NCBI GenBank assembly: GCA_036365145.1 | Contig: JAEOAD010000005.1 | Span: 2,170,001 to 2,234,000 of the forward strand | Direction: 5' to 3' | From: Orientallactaga sibirica | Taxonomy: Eukaryota > Chordata > Mammalia > Rodentia > Dipodidae | Length of the DNA: 64,000 nucleotides | Shown: piece by piece, positions 29,493-40,870 of the stretch | Numbering within the stretch: the first letter of the stretch is position 1 | Layout: the number at the start of each line of letters is the position of its first letter | The notes under the pieces: generated by a model | Told to the model about the DNA's origin: nothing | What the model saw: only the letters and a program-made list of their open reading frames with translations | Databases searched by the model: none | Translations under genes and position numbers: made by a program

Positions 29493-30689
29493 TCAAGTAT
29501 TTTAAATCTGTGGAAGCAAAGCTGATCATGGCCAGAGGCTCCAACTTCAGTGAGTTCCAAGGCTGCTAATGGCTGTCTAGCTTCCTGACAGACAAAATCT
29601 AGAACATTCTCCACAGGCCCCTGCTTGGAAGGCACAGTTCCCAGTTTGCCGCACTATTTCGAGAGTTGTGAAGCCCTTTGGGGGTGGGACCTGGCTGGGG
29701 GAAATAGGGCACTAGGGGTGGGTCCTTGAAGCTTGTGCCCACTTCTGGTTCTGACCGGCTGTTGCTGCTTCCCGGTCAGCTAAGATGTGAGAAGCCACCA
29801 GCTGCACATGCTTCCACCACCCCAAAGTGAGCTGCTCCTGCCTTCTCTGCCACATTGTCACAGTGTCACTCTCCGAAACCATGAGTCTCCGTTACCTCGC
29901 CTCCCCTCTTTTGTGCCTGTCACGTCGTAGTGAGGAGGAAGTCAAATATAACTCTCCGAGCTTCAGCCATTTGTGTCCAGCCCTTGACCACTGCCTTAGA
30001 GCCCCAGGGAAAGGGCTGCTCGTGACATCTGGGCCCCTACTTCTGGCAGCGCGGCAACTTAGGCTTATGAATGACGGAAAACCCCAAGCGGCAGCGGCTC
30101 GTGTGGAAGCCTTGGCTCCTGCTGCCTTCAGTGCTGGGTCTGTATGTGGTGGCTGCTGTCACGTGTCCTCCTGTTTCTCTGCCCCAGCTATGTGGCCACT
30201 CCTGGACCACGGCTCTGGCTGCCTGGGGCTGTGGATTAACAGTGTCTTCATGCTTGCTGCACGGCTGCTGCCTTCTTTCATCCAGTGCAAGTTGAGTTGG
30301 TGGAAGCCCGGTACATGTACGAGTTAGATTCAGTTCAGATCAACTAACAAAACACTCGAATGACAACTATGTAAACAGAATGGGGGATTGAAAAATAAAA
30401 TCTCCGTGGTAGGCAAATTCCATCACCATTACAGATTCAGACTCTTTCTAATTTTACCTCGTTTTCCCCCTTCCTTAGTATCTAATTTCCATCCTTAAAT
30501 TTGCCTGATGATAGTGAGAGGGCAGCTGGCCATCAGTAGCGGCATCCACATTCCAGGTGGCATTTACTCTTCAGAAGGGAGAAGGCTGAGAGAGCCAAGT
30601 GCAGGCAGAGCAGAGCTGGCTTTCTACAAAGGACTTTCTCCGAAGCCCCGACCGGCAACTTCTGCTCGTATGTTATTATGGCTGAAGGC
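29493..30689. other. Unannotated sequence
   Basis: 1.2 kb with no confident SINE. The 166-codon plus frame (29827-30327) is the longest here. I see no domain, signal peptide or homology I can name, and its start region (29640-29890) looks like old LTR-type sequence (GGGGGTGGGACCTGGC, GAGAAGCCACCAGC). I treat it as chance. Confidence 0.4.
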
Positions 30690-30900
30690 ACGACGGGAAG
30701 AGCGGTGGCTACACTACCACAGAGGCAGAGGTTGGAGAGACGGTGCTGCAAGCCAAGGACTGCTGAGGTGCCAGTAGAAGCTGCCAGAAGCAAGGGAGGA
30801 TTTTTTTGTGCCAGGCTTCCTGGCCGACATCTTGATCTTGGACTTTCAGCCTCCAGACCTCGGTGTGGTCATTGTCCGGGGCTCTGCGAGCACCCACACA
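30690..30900 (+). mobile_element. MLT1-like MaLR LTR part
   Basis: AGGCAGAGGTTGGAGAGACGG, CAAGCCAAGGACTGCTGAGG, CAGAAGCTGCCAGAAGCAAGG-type words (30775-30800) and GACATCTTGATCTTGGACTTTC follow MLT1 sense sequence. Confidence 0.6.
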
Positions 30901-31214
30901 AGGCGATGGTCGCAGGTGTCTGAAAGGGAGAAAGCAGTGGATTGTGCTTGCTAATCTCGACTGCGTGGAAGAAAGGGAGGATGGGTAGTGGATGGAGCAG
31001 CTCAGCCTCTGCTACAGATGCCCTCCACTGACGTTCCTTGAACCTCCTGATGGCGTCTCTGGAGCTCCTGTGCCCCGAGAAAAGGCTAGGGTTTGTACCT
31101 TTCACTGAGATGTTGTTTCCATGTTGGTGAACTCCGTGCCTCATCGCCTGGCCTTCCTCACATGCACTTTGTTCTATGAAAGAACCCGCTGATCCTACAA
31201 TCCATTTCTTCTCA
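30901..31214. other. Unannotated sequence
   Basis: Nothing recognised. The minus-strand 91-codon frame (30869-31144) has no domain. Confidence 0.4.
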
Positions 31215-31480
31215 TGTGCATGGGTGGATGGTGCTCATGTGTGTGCATGTGTGTGCACATGCATGTGGAGGCCAAAGGCGCATCAGGTGCTTTCCTCAAT
31301 CCCTGTCACCTATTTTTTGAGACAGGATCTCTTGCCAGGCCTGAAGCTCACTGATTCCTCTAGATTTGCTGGTCAGTGAGCCTGAGGTTGTCCCTCGCAA
31401 ACCCAGGGATTGCGGGCAGGTGCCATCGTCTCCTGCTTTCATGGGAAGCACTCTACCCACTGAGCCTTGTCCCCAGTCCC
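31215..31480 (-). repeat. B4/RSINE-like SINE
   Basis: GTGTGTGCACATGCATGTGG, TTTTTTGAGACAGGATCTC, GATTGCGGGCAGGTGCCATCG and CTACCCACTGAGCCTTG in inverted order. Confidence 0.7.
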
Positions 31481-31962
31481 CGACCCTACCATTCTCGTCA
31501 TTCACCATCACAGTCTTCAAATGACTGACTCATGGTCACTGAGGAGGGAGAGGTCTTCTCTGATCCTGGCAGCCAGCCTTGACTGCTGAGCTAGGTCCAT
31601 GTGGACAGCTGAAGATGGCCTGGGCCATCACCCTCCTGCCTTTGCTTGCCTTTGAGCATGTAGCTCCCCTCAGAGTTGACATGGGTCATCTTCCAGGCTT
31701 CACTGAGAAGTGGTGATTGCAGGGCAGTCTCTATCCACTGGGCTTCTGAAGTCCTGCCACAGATCCTACTGCTGGCAGTGAAGTGCCACAATGTCAGGTG
31801 TCCCAAAGGGACTTGACAGTGATTTTCTTCCTGGTGTCATCATAGTAAAGAAAATAATTTAAACAGGGAAGAATCTGGATTGTGTCTGGTTATGCCTGGT
31901 AGTACTGGCCTGGGCAGGCAGCAGGGAAAGGAGGAACCCAGAGATTTTCAGATGGTCTTGCA
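31481..31962. other. Unannotated sequence
   Basis: Unique DNA, no gene seen. Confidence 0.4.
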
Positions 31963-32290
31963 GTCAGGTTCCCATTGCTGGCAGAAATCACCCAAACAAG
32001 AGCAGCTTGTGGGAAAGAAAAAGCTTTATTTGGGCTTACAGACTTGAGGGGAAGCTCCACCATGGCAGAGGAAAATGATAGCATGAGCAGAGGGTGGACT
32101 TCACCCCCCGGCCAACATTAGGTGCACAATAGCAACAGGAGAGTGTGCCAGACCCTGGCTATAACACTCACAAGCCCGCCCCCAACAATACGCTGCCTCC
32201 AGGAGGTATTAATTCCCAAACCTCCATCAGCTGGGAACCTCGCATTCAGAACATCTGAGTTTATTAAATTTCAGTAGGAAAATATCTGGT
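31963..32290 (-). mobile_element. Rodent MaLR-like LTR
   Basis: Inverted copy of the 22310-22656 family: AAGAGCAGCTTGTGGGAAAG, GCTTTATTTGGGCTTACAG (antisense AATAAA-like block), GGCCAACATTAGGTGCAC and CATCAGCTGGGAACC. Ends are diffuse. Confidence 0.65.
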
Positions 32291-33630
32291 TACAGGTGGG
32301 ACCATACAGCTAGTATGAAAACTTGTTCATTGCGATGAATGAGAGAAAAAGAGTTCTTGGGAAGGTCTTATGCTGGCAAACACATGCTCCTGTCTGGAGG
32401 TGACACTGGCCTCTTCTGTTTGGGACATATTGGTCAGAGCTAGTCACATGGCCCTATGTACATCTCCAGGAAGTCAGAGTCTTGTGTTCTAAGAAGCACT
32501 GGTGGCTACTTATGACCCTCCAGAGCCCCTGCCAGTGCAGACATTAAATATTTGATGTTTTCTTCAGCATGCATTCTTTTACCACTTTCATTTTGATTTT
32601 GAAAAGGACTGCCTTCGGACATTATTTATCTTGATTATAGAGGATTTTGGTATTCCTATAAATTTTGCACCCATGTCTCATTCTTGGTAGAAATAGAGGG
32701 AGATTTTTTTTTTCTTTAAATCAGAGCTTCTACTGAACCTTTGTTTTTATGTTGGAGCCCTGAAGAAAGAAGAAGAAAAATAAACTTACAGAGAAGCAGG
32801 GATAGGGTTTGCATCTACATAAATATTGATAGAGAAAGAAAATGCGCCAAGCGGCAGTGTGCTAGAAAAGACAAGAGGCCAATTTGAGATGGTGATGACG
32901 GGCGTGGGCTGCTCGGAATCTCCATCTTGTCCCCGCATCCTGAAAGAAGCCTTGTGTGTGCGATTTCCCCCGTGACCTCCAAGTACACGAGGGAGACAAT
33001 TGAAACCTGCATCCCAGAACCACAGTTTCCAGTGATTGGATGGAGGTTAATCAGTGTGAATTGAAGGAAACAGCTTGTTCAAGTAAAATCGATTGAAATC
33101 TTGAGGAAAAAGTGGAGAATTTGGGAGGCTTTGCCTCTGTACTTAGCATCAGCGCTGTGCAAGAGTTTCTTTAAAGCTCTCCTGGAGTGCCATGGAAGCT
33201 TCCGAAAGATGCCCAAGGAACTGGTGTAGACAGAGACCTGGGTACTTTCCTTTATTGAACTGTAAACGTATAGCAATTTAACTTATTTTGATACTTCCTG
33301 TGATCTTTCTTTTAACCAACTTCTCCCAAATTTGATACTTCTGTAGATCTCATGTGGGTGTGAATCTATAAAATTGACCTAGATCCTCGCCCCACAGTAG
33401 AATTGATCCTTCCCTCTTCCTCTTCTTTCTTTCTATGTGCCGTGTAAGATATCTCTGAGAGCTAACTTACATGATATAATGGACAATAGAACTTCTTCAA
33501 GGAAAAAATTATTTGTTAAATGTGTTTCTATTTTGAACATCAGTGAAATGTACACCTTAGCATGGGGTTAAAGTAAGAGAAATTTCTCGACCATGACATT
33601 GCTTTAATCTTTGGGGTTTCCTATTCTATA
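32291..33630. other. Long unannotated stretch
   Basis: 1.3 kb without SINEs. Includes a 34-bp word at 33020-33053 that recurs at 35264-35297. AT-rich at 32530-32780 and 33250-33560. No gene. Confidence 0.45.
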
Positions 33631-33666
33631 TATACGCACACACATACATATACATATACATACATG

Positions 33667-33716
<50 letters not shown>

Positions 33717-33718
33717 GT
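33631..33718. repeat. (CA)n/(TA)n compound microsatellite
   Basis: ACACATACATATAC, then (CA)n interrupted by AAA, then (TA)n. The minus-strand Val/Cys-rich frame is an artefact. Confidence 0.95.
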
Positions 33719-33794
33719 ATCCCTGCAACATCCTCCCAATATACACAATCACAGCCTGATTGTCTATGAAAATTAGGAAAGCTGGAGGTTTTGA

Positions 33795-34080
33795 GAAACA
33801 CTATAAAGTTCTATGTGCGTGTGATGTGGGTGAATGTGTGTGTAAATATAGTCACACATGTGCCAAGACACGTGCATGGAGGCCAGAGGATACCTGGTGT
33901 CCGTGCTCACTTCCACCTGGTGTGAAGTTGGGGCCCCCCTTGCTCACTGCTGCACACTAGGCTCCCGTGGGTTGCAGATGCTCACACTACAGCATCTGAT
34001 GCTAGCTGGGTTCTGAACTTAGGAACTCAAGCTGGCATGGCAAGAACGTTAGCCACTGCGCCAGCTCCGCAGCTCTCTTT
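33795..34080 (-). repeat. B4/RSINE-like SINE
   Basis: CGTGCATGGAGGCCAGAGG, CTGGTGTCCGTGCTCAC, GGTTCTGAACTTAGGAACTC and TTAGCCACTGCGCCAGC are in inverted B4 order. Confidence 0.65.
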
Positions 34081-35435
34081 ATGAGGCTCTTGATGCACTG
34101 TGTCACCTCCAAAGAATGCAAACACTTCACATGGCTGGGAGTCTCTTGGTACTACATTACCAGATTTCAGATTGTAGGTCCACTTCGCCCGTTGCCTGCG
34201 TGGGGATAATCAGGTCTTGGAGTGATGTGTTAATATCTGTTTCCTGGGATGCAACTTACTAACAGGGCTCCAGCTGACTCTTGGGAACAGGATCATTAAT
34301 TTGGCAGTGGCAAGTTCTACTCTAAGGCCGATGTTCCAGGGAAAGGAAGAGTGTGAAGGAAGGATTTTGCCACTGGGTTACTGGTGGTCCCAGCCTGTGT
34401 CAGGAGTACTTGTACATGGTTTTGGGGGGCGTGTTGTCAGGGAAGAGAGTGCAGATAAATGCTTGTGGGAACATGTGGATGAGTGTAGGGGGATGCTGTG
34501 GGTGCCCAAAGCCAGGACCCTTGCCTAGTTCTTTGAGCCCATCCTCAGCTCTCCCACTTCCCAGTTAAAGTTACCCATGACTTTAAAAGGATTTCCCTGG
34601 GGACTGTCCTTCCAGCACATAAACAAAGGTGGCAGTGCCCAGTTATTTAAGCCACCTACTCCTTCAAGGGTAACAATCTTTTGCTCAAAGTAGGGTGTTT
34701 TCAAGAGCTCTGGGAATCCAGCTGAGTCTGCTGTTCCCTGACATCCCCTCCTTTGCTTGGTTTTGCTCCTGAAGCCTCCGTGGAACTCATGGACAGGACC
34801 ACAGGAATGGGGTGTTCAGACACTGAAAACGTGAATTGAGTTTGGGCTTCAGACTTCATTCACCGTAAAGAACTCATTGTATGAGCAGTTCTTAAAATTT
34901 CCACTTCTAGTTGTCTTTCAAAGTCAATCTCGCAAAGTCTTCATCTGCACCCGTCATCGTGTCCTCTCAACAGGCTGAAGAAAGCGCGCGCCGGCGTGCC
35001 TAGCAATGGGCATGGGCTCCAGGCTGTGGCCCACACCTACCCCTTCGACTCTGAGCCTTTGGGGGTATCTCTGGTTCCTCCACACCGTGCTTATTGTTGC
35101 CGGGCTAATTGTTTATAAACCAAACTTCTTAAACTCAATGAAAAACACATTTTTCTAAGCAGTCTTTTCCATTCTGTGTGTGGTGGGGTGGATGTGGGAA
35201 GGAATAGCAACTCAGAGACTTCTCTGACGCTTTGGCACAGCTCTTTGAAATCTATACCACAGTCCACAGTTTCCAGTGATTGGGTGGAGGTTAATCATCT
35301 ATTTGGGGGCAGGCGGCAGAGTCAACCAGAGTCGCTTCACCTACGGGATTCCCGCTGGGTGGTGAAGTCTTTGCCACTGCAAAATGGGACTGAGAGAGTG
35401 GTCAGGCTGACATGTAAAATGTGCCCCAAAGGCTC
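34081..35435. other. Long unannotated stretch
   Basis: 1.35 kb SINE-free. Holds the second copy of the 34-bp word (35264-35297) and a small GC-rich spot GCGCGCGCCGGCG at about 34984-34996. No gene is supported. Confidence 0.4.
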
Positions 35436-35690
35436 ATGGGCTTGAACACTTGGTTGTCAGCTGGTAGAGCTGTTTGGGAAGGTTGTGGAACCTTTAGGAC
35501 GTGGAGCCTTGCTGGAGGAAGAGAGCCACTAAAGTTGGGTCTTGTGGTTTGCAACCCAGCTCCACTTGCTGTAAGTTCTCTGCTTCCAGTCCATCACTGT
35601 GACCAGCTGGGTCTCCTGTTTCGGCTGTGTACCTTCCCTGCCATGAAACTTCCCCTTGAAGCAGTAAGACAAAGGAGAAAAGGAGTGTGC
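35436..35690 (+). mobile_element. MaLR-like LTR part
   Basis: GTTTGGGAAGGTTGTGGAACC, GTGGAGCCTTGCTGGAGG, CTGTGACCAGCTGGGTCTCC and CCTGCCATGAAACTTCCCC follow the central block of a mammalian MaLR-type LTR. Confidence 0.55.
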
Positions 35691-35723
35691 TAGCAGGAAA
35701 AGCTCAATAAGAATAGGACATTT

Positions 35724-35842
35724 AAAATATTTTATTTATTTATTTGAGAGCTTGAGCATGGGCATGCCAGGGCCTCTTGCCGATGCAAACAAACTCTGGA
35801 AGGACGTGTCACCTCGTGCATCTGGTTTTATATTTTTTAGGC
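35724..35842 (-). repeat. Composite ID SINE, truncated
   Basis: (TTTA)n, GGGCATGCCAGGGCCTC and the CACCTCGTGCATCTGG body. The head end is missing after 35840. Confidence 0.8.
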
Positions 35843-36034
35843 TTTGCAGCCAGGTGTGGAGGGCCGCACGTCTGTCTCCCCATTCAGGAAAGGTGGACAT
35901 TTACATGAGGTTAAGAGATTCATCTCAAGCCGTCTGGGATCAGTTCTCCAGGTCTGTTCCCAAGGCTCATTCTGGGAACTGGTACTAAAGAATTCCTGGT
36001 TAAGTGAGTTGGGATCTTCTTATGGAGTCTTCCA
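35843..36034. other. Unannotated spacer
   Basis: Unique DNA. No gene. Confidence 0.4.
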
Positions 36035-36315
36035 AAGGCATGTACTGGGGGAGGGTGGCTTGGTACAAGCATGTGAGGACACGAGTTCAGATCTCTAACA
36101 CCCATGTGAACAGTTGGACACAGCGGTCTGTGCTTTTAACCCCAGAGCTGCGAAGGGGAGACAGAAGGCTTTCTGGGGCTCTCTGACTAGCTCGTCTCAC
36201 AGAACCAGTGAGCTCCAGGTCCACTGAGAGACTCTGTCCCAAAGAAAAACGTGGAGAGTGATTGAGGAAAGCACCTGACGTTGATCCCTGGCCTCCACAC
36301 ACACAGACATAAATG
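36035..36315 (+). repeat. B4/RSINE-like SINE
   Basis: GACACGAGTTCAGATCTC, TTTAACCCCAGAGCTGCG, CTGAGAGACTCTGTCCCAAAG and TGATCCCTGGCCTCCACAC in order. Confidence 0.7.
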
Positions 36316-36332
36316 CACATAAAATTGCATAT

Positions 36333-36361
36333 GTACACACACACACACACACACACACACG
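36333..36361. repeat. (CA)14 microsatellite
   Basis: Perfect CA run at the end of the preceding SINE. Confidence 0.95.
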
Positions 36362-36369
36362 TATCGGGG

Positions 36370-36705
36370 GCTTAAGCCCTGATGCAACAGTGTTGGGAGG
36401 TGGGGCCTGTTGGAGGAGGCTAGAACAAGAAGGCAAAGGGAGTGGATTCATTCCGTTGCACCAGAATGGTTCAATAATGCAGCTTGGGTTCCTCACGAAA
36501 GAACGGCTGCGCAGCTCTCTTGCACCCTCCTGTCCTCCACCACCAGATGGCGCAGTAAGCCTCCCCCCCAGGAGGTGCTGGTACTGTCACCTTGGATTTC
36601 CCAGCCTCCTGCGCTGTCAGGAAACACGTTTCTGTTCCTCCTCAGTGAGTAAAGCTGTGGTGGTCTATTAGGCCAGCATGAATCAGACGGAGACAAACGT
36701 GTGCA
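36370..36705 (+). mobile_element. MaLR LTR (old)
   Basis: GTTGGGAGGTGGGGCCTG, GGTTCCTCACGAAAGAACGG, CTTGGATTTCCCAGCCTCC and TGGTGGTCTATTAGGCC follow the MST/MLT1 LTR order, with the 'ttcacgagag' and 'cagactaatac'-like zones recognisable. Confidence 0.6.
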
Positions 36706-36784
36706 TGCTGGCACCGAGACAAGTTTGCCTAGCCTCAAAGCCCAGCTGTACAGCTTGCAGCTATGTGTTCCTTCTGGGACCCCT

Positions 36785-37225
36785 TGGTGTCTGTTCCGGT
36801 TTGGATGTGAAGGGTCCCTCAGAAGCCCACCCACTGAGGTCTTGGTCACCACGGCGACACGATGCGATGCTCAGAGGGAGGGAGCAGTGGGATCACGAGG
36901 ACTCTGACTCCATGGATGGATTGATCCACTGATGCATTCATAGTTTGAAGGCACTATCGGGAGGTGATGGAAACATGAGAAGTAGGGACTGGGTGAAGCC
37001 ATGTCCCTGGAGGTGTCCTCCGTCCCCCATCTATCTCTGTGCAGGCTGTCTGTCATGACTTCGCTTCAACACAAGCTCCCTGGTGCGATATTCAGTCTCG
37101 CCTCAGGCCCGCATCAGTGGAGCAAATGAACCATGGAAACCTCTGAAACTGAGCCAAAATAAATTCGTATCCCATTCCATGGTTTTGCTCAGGCATTTGT
37201 CATAGCAACGATAAGTCTGGTTAAC
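36785..37225 (+). mobile_element. MaLR-like LTR (old)
   Basis: TGTTCCGGTTTGGATGTGAAGGG, CTCTGAAACTGAGCCAAAATAAATTC (polyA signal) and the CATAGCAACGATAAGTCTGG end follow a MaLR-type LTR. A tandem neighbour of the preceding one but too diverged to be a direct copy. Confidence 0.6.
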
Positions 37226-37370
37226 ACTGCCTCCGTGTGCTCGTCTGTACAAGGTGATGAGATAGTTTCTGCTGCGTAGATTTGTTGAGAGGCCTGACAA
37301 AGTCAATGCTTGTACGTTCTTAGCATAGTGCTAAGCACACATACTTAAGATCAGTAGTTGCTATATTTAA
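37226..37370 (+). repeat. MIR
   Basis: GTGTGCTCGTCTGTACAAGG, TTTGTTGAGAGGCCTGAC and CTTAGCATAGTGCTAAGCAC fit the MIR 3' half. Confidence 0.5.
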
Positions 37371-37572
37371 AAAATTTTATTTCTTTGTGTGTGTGTGTGT
37401 GTGTATGTGTGTGCATGCACACACACACACACACACACACACCAGGCTTTCTTGCCACTGGCAATGAATTCCCATCCAGACTTTTTACATGGGTTGTTGG
37501 GGACTTGAACTTGAGCTGTCAGGCTTTGCAGCAAGAAAGCGTCTTTGACCACTGGGCCATCTCCCCCAGCCC
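37368..37572 (-). repeat. Composite ID SINE with GT/AC insert
   Basis: Inverted copy in which the (GA)n zone is replaced by a GT/AC palindromic microsatellite (37387-37442). Body CTTTTTACATGGGTTGTTGGGG and ACTGGGCCATCTCCCCCAGCC are recognisable. Confidence 0.8.
37387..37442. repeat. (GT)n-(AC)n perfect-centre palindrome
   Basis: (GT)n with one TA interruption, centre GCATGC, then (AC)n. The two arms of about 28 bp are complementary apart from one position. Confidence 0.92.
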
Positions 37573-37609
37573 CTGTCAGTTCCTACTTACACGTTTACAG
37601 CTTCAGAGG

Positions 37610-38110
37610 CTGTTGCCTGAGTTCTCACGAGGAACTGAACCAACCAAATGAATGTTTTATAAAGGGGATTCATTCGATTAGCTTACAGGGCATGGATTGG
37701 ATAGTCCCACAATGGCTGTCATAGGCTGGAGAGTCAGAAAACCTGGTAGCTGCTCAGTCCACGAGCTGGGCTCCTCAGCAGTCCCAATCTGGTGCTCAAA
37801 ACCTGGAGGACTGCCGGAGAGCTGCTGGTCCTCGGTCCAAGCTGGAAGGCTGACCAAGCTGAGCTCCAGTGCTTGCTCAGGATTGCAGCAATAGAGTAGA
37901 GATGTGCTCAGCAGTGGACAGCGTGGACAGTGTGGACAGCAGGCAGAAGGCCCTGTGTTGGCTTGGAGTTTCTTTATAGAGCTACTGCCTTCTCTGGGGG
38001 AGGTTTTCTTCCCTTTTCAGTCTTTCTTGGAAACGCCCTCATGCCACATGCAGGGCTGTTGGCAGATGTTACAAGTTACACTTGTTCTGTCCTCGCTGTC
38101 TGACTCATCT
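37610..38110 (-). mobile_element. MT-type MaLR LTR, antisense
   Basis: TTTATAAAGGGGATTCATTCG, TTAGCTTACAGGGCATGG, CCCACAATGGCTGTCATAGG, CTGGTAGCTGCTCAGTCC and GCAGTCCCAATCTGGTGC match, in order, the antisense text of rodent MT-family LTRs. Compare the sense copy at 14980-15469. Confidence 0.7.
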
Positions 38111-40170
38111 CTAGTTTTCTTTCCTGCCCAGTGAATCAAGTCCCCTTTTGTCTTTCAGACATCAGACTGCACTGCAGAAGCCCAGGCTCTGGGGCACGAA
38201 CCATCTGAACTCACCACCCTCTGCTCACTGAGTTCAGCATTTCCTGGCATGAGTTTATTATAGTATCTCATTTTAAATTTATGCATTTTAAGTTGGTGTC
38301 TCCTAGGTGACACGTCAAATTGTAACTATATGACTTGTCACCTTGGACACGATGCAGACACAGTGACTTGTATTGGCATGTTGTCTGTTTCCTTGTTTTG
38401 GAAAGCAGCGCCCTGTATCTCTTGGGTCCATGGTGTGCTGAAACAATAGTGTCTTACACTTCCGGAATGATGGCTCATAGCTCCATGGCGTGATTGACAC
38501 ACAGGGGAACTTTTCCTCAACAGCTCTCAGGAGAGGAAACAAATGACATGGCTTTAGTTGGGAGTCACGAACAGTTGTTATTTTAGATAATTGTGAAAGC
38601 TGCATTCTGTGGGGGACACAAGTCTTTTGATGTGGGACCTACTTGCAGGGAGTTGGAAATACCCTGGGGAGACCACCAGTGAAAGAAAAACAGAAAGGAA
38701 AACAGAAAGAGGCAGGAAAACACCCGCTTCCAAGACAGAGCTTGCTGCATACATTCGAGCTGCTTCCTGTCACTGGACAAGAAGAAAAGAAGGTGAAAAA
38801 GAAAAAGGCAGGCGGGGGAATAACAGACTGGGGAGGGTTTTTTGCAGCTATAGGATGGATTTCTGATCTTGAAGGATGTGCGGGCTTTCCCCAGGAGAAA
38901 AGGAAAGAATGTTCTGGAAGGGGAACATAGGGGGAAGAGCACGGAGCTCAATGAGAGTGATCCTCCCAGTGAGGGTGGCAGGGAAGGAGGTGAGCCACAG
39001 CCAGGTCAGCGGGAACTGTCTCAGAGCTGCCCAAGACGGCGGAACTGCTCTGACTGGCTAATCATAGGACTATACAAAGAAGAAGTTACAAACACCACAC
39101 ATCTTGGATACTGTTCTGGGTTTACTGACCCAGAATTAGCAAGGGCATCATTTTAACAATTCAATCAACCAATTGGTTCAGACAACTACCTTAGGCATGT
39201 TTGGGACATGCATGGCGCATGTGATAAACAGATGTGGCAGGTTTGAGCAGAGCAACAACCTGTCTTAGCAAGGTTAACCTGGAAGTGGGTAGTAGGTAGA
39301 GGGACAGGAGGCTGGGGACTGGCTGTGAGGCGAAGGAAATCCCCGCATGTCTGCAGTGGAAATAAAGCCAGTATGAACGAGGTAATCGAGAACAGCCCAC
39401 CAGGCAGATGGAAGAGGAGGTTATTTGACCACTGGGCCATTGAAGGAACCGTGAGATAATTTACAGAAAATATTAAATCCAGTCCGGGGACTAATTATAC
39501 AGTCTGCACGTGGAGAAGTTGCCTTTCCAGTAATGGTGGGGTCCCCATGGGAGAGTTGACTAGGGACTAACCTTTTACTATAGATGGGGGGAGGTAATAG
39601 ATTTGCATCAGGACTCTTGGAAAAGCTGAGTTAAATGAAGAAAGAAAAAAAGGTGAATGCCACTCTGCACTCTCTTGGCCTTGTGCCTGCTCAGGGAAGG
39701 AAGCATCTAGAACTGCTGTGGTGAGGAACCATCTGTGTTTGCTTAGAAGCATGTTGGTTTAGTTCATCTGGTGAAGATTAGATCCCTCTGCAAGGTTGTC
39801 ATTGTGTCTTGTCTCTCAGATTCATCAGCTAATTACCTACTGGCCCTGTGTTTTGTTCAGAACACATCCCGCCCCCCTTTGCCAAAATACAGCCGAATTG
39901 ACAAGCAGCCCTGTTCGTTGCTCTCTGAATGATGAGTCACTTCCCAGCCGAGCCGTGTTTACGCCACGTGGGGCATGAGTGAGTGTCAGGGAAGCCCTCC
40001 CAAGACGAATGGAGGCAAGCAAGGGGCTACAGCTTGTGCAGACTTGCAGAAGAGACTCCCTCAGCCCCATGCTGACTTCGGCCTGTCAGGAGCTTACCGC
40101 AACAGCTGCCTCGGGCTGCTGGAGAGACACAGGGAATCTGCTGCTGAGTGTGGGAGGGGAGGATTTTCAA
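38111..40170. other. Long unannotated stretch
   Basis: 2 kb without a SINE. The 122-codon minus (38583-38951) and 95-codon plus frames (38643-38930, 38869-39156) overlap in purine-rich DNA and have no domain. AT-rich at 38230-38340. No gene or RNA is recognised. Confidence 0.4.
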
Positions 40171-40305
40171 TTTCTCCCCTCCCTCCCTCCCTCCCTCCCC
40201 CTCCCTCCCTCCCTCCCTCCCTCCCTTCCTTCCTTCCATACGTCCTTCTGTCCTTCCATCCTTCTGTCCTTCCGCCCATCCGACCGTCCATCTGTCCGTC
40301 CACTA
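40171..40305. repeat. (CCCT/CCTT/CCAT)n pyrimidine tract
   Basis: 67 uninterrupted pyrimidines at 40171-40237 (CCCT then TTCC), then degenerate CCTT, CCAT and CCGT units to about 40305. The Pro/Ser-rich plus frames (40148-40462 and others) are repeat-derived. Confidence 0.93.
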
Positions 40306-40870
40306 TTCACTCAATCAGCCATCAGCTCTAGGCCGACGGTGGCTGACGCACAGCTGTGTGGGTGACCCACGTTTGCAGCCATCATTCATCTATAGACCCT
40401 CCCTGATTTATTATTGCCTTGTTGCACACGATGCTAATTCTTGCAGATTATCACTCTGTTAATCAAATCTAATTAAATTCAATTCTCTGCTAGTCTTTAA
40501 GCACAACGGAAGCATTAGACACATATAAATGAATTGCCTGGTGCTTGCCCCCAAGGAATATTGCCGCTAAGGAGGAGACATTGCTACTTAAAGAAAAAAA
40601 GCAAAATAATAACCCATAAAACTTTTACATTTACCACAGGCAAAGACCATTGCCAGGGTGCAAGCTGGAAGGACAGACTTTCTAGAAGAGGGTGTTGGAG
40701 GGGTCCTGGAAGGAGCAGGGTGCTCAGGATCACAAATGGCTTGGTCCATGTGAGAGAGGGCAGCTGTTTAGCACGGGTAACTGTTCCCAGACCCAGGGTA
40801 ACCTGAGCTGTGTAGGGGACCTGGCGGGTTGCATGAGAATTTCAATGGAGTCTTGGGATTCCCCTGATAA
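40306..40870. promoter_or_regulatory. Candidate conserved non-coding element
   Basis: At 40378-40560 the DNA is AT-rich, repeat-free and dense in homeodomain-like TAAT cores (TTAATCAAATCTAATTAAATTC near 40458-40480). No coding frame. The rest to 40870 is unremarkable unique sequence. Whether it is conserved cannot be judged here. Confidence 0.25.

Noticed and set aside
29827..30327. 166-codon plus-strand frame
   Set aside because: No domain, no recognisable homologue, no convincing splice sites or start context. Part looks like old LTR sequence.
34984..34996. Possible CpG island at GCGCGCGCCGGCG
   Set aside because: The CpG cluster is about 13 bp long with ordinary flanks. Too small for an island.
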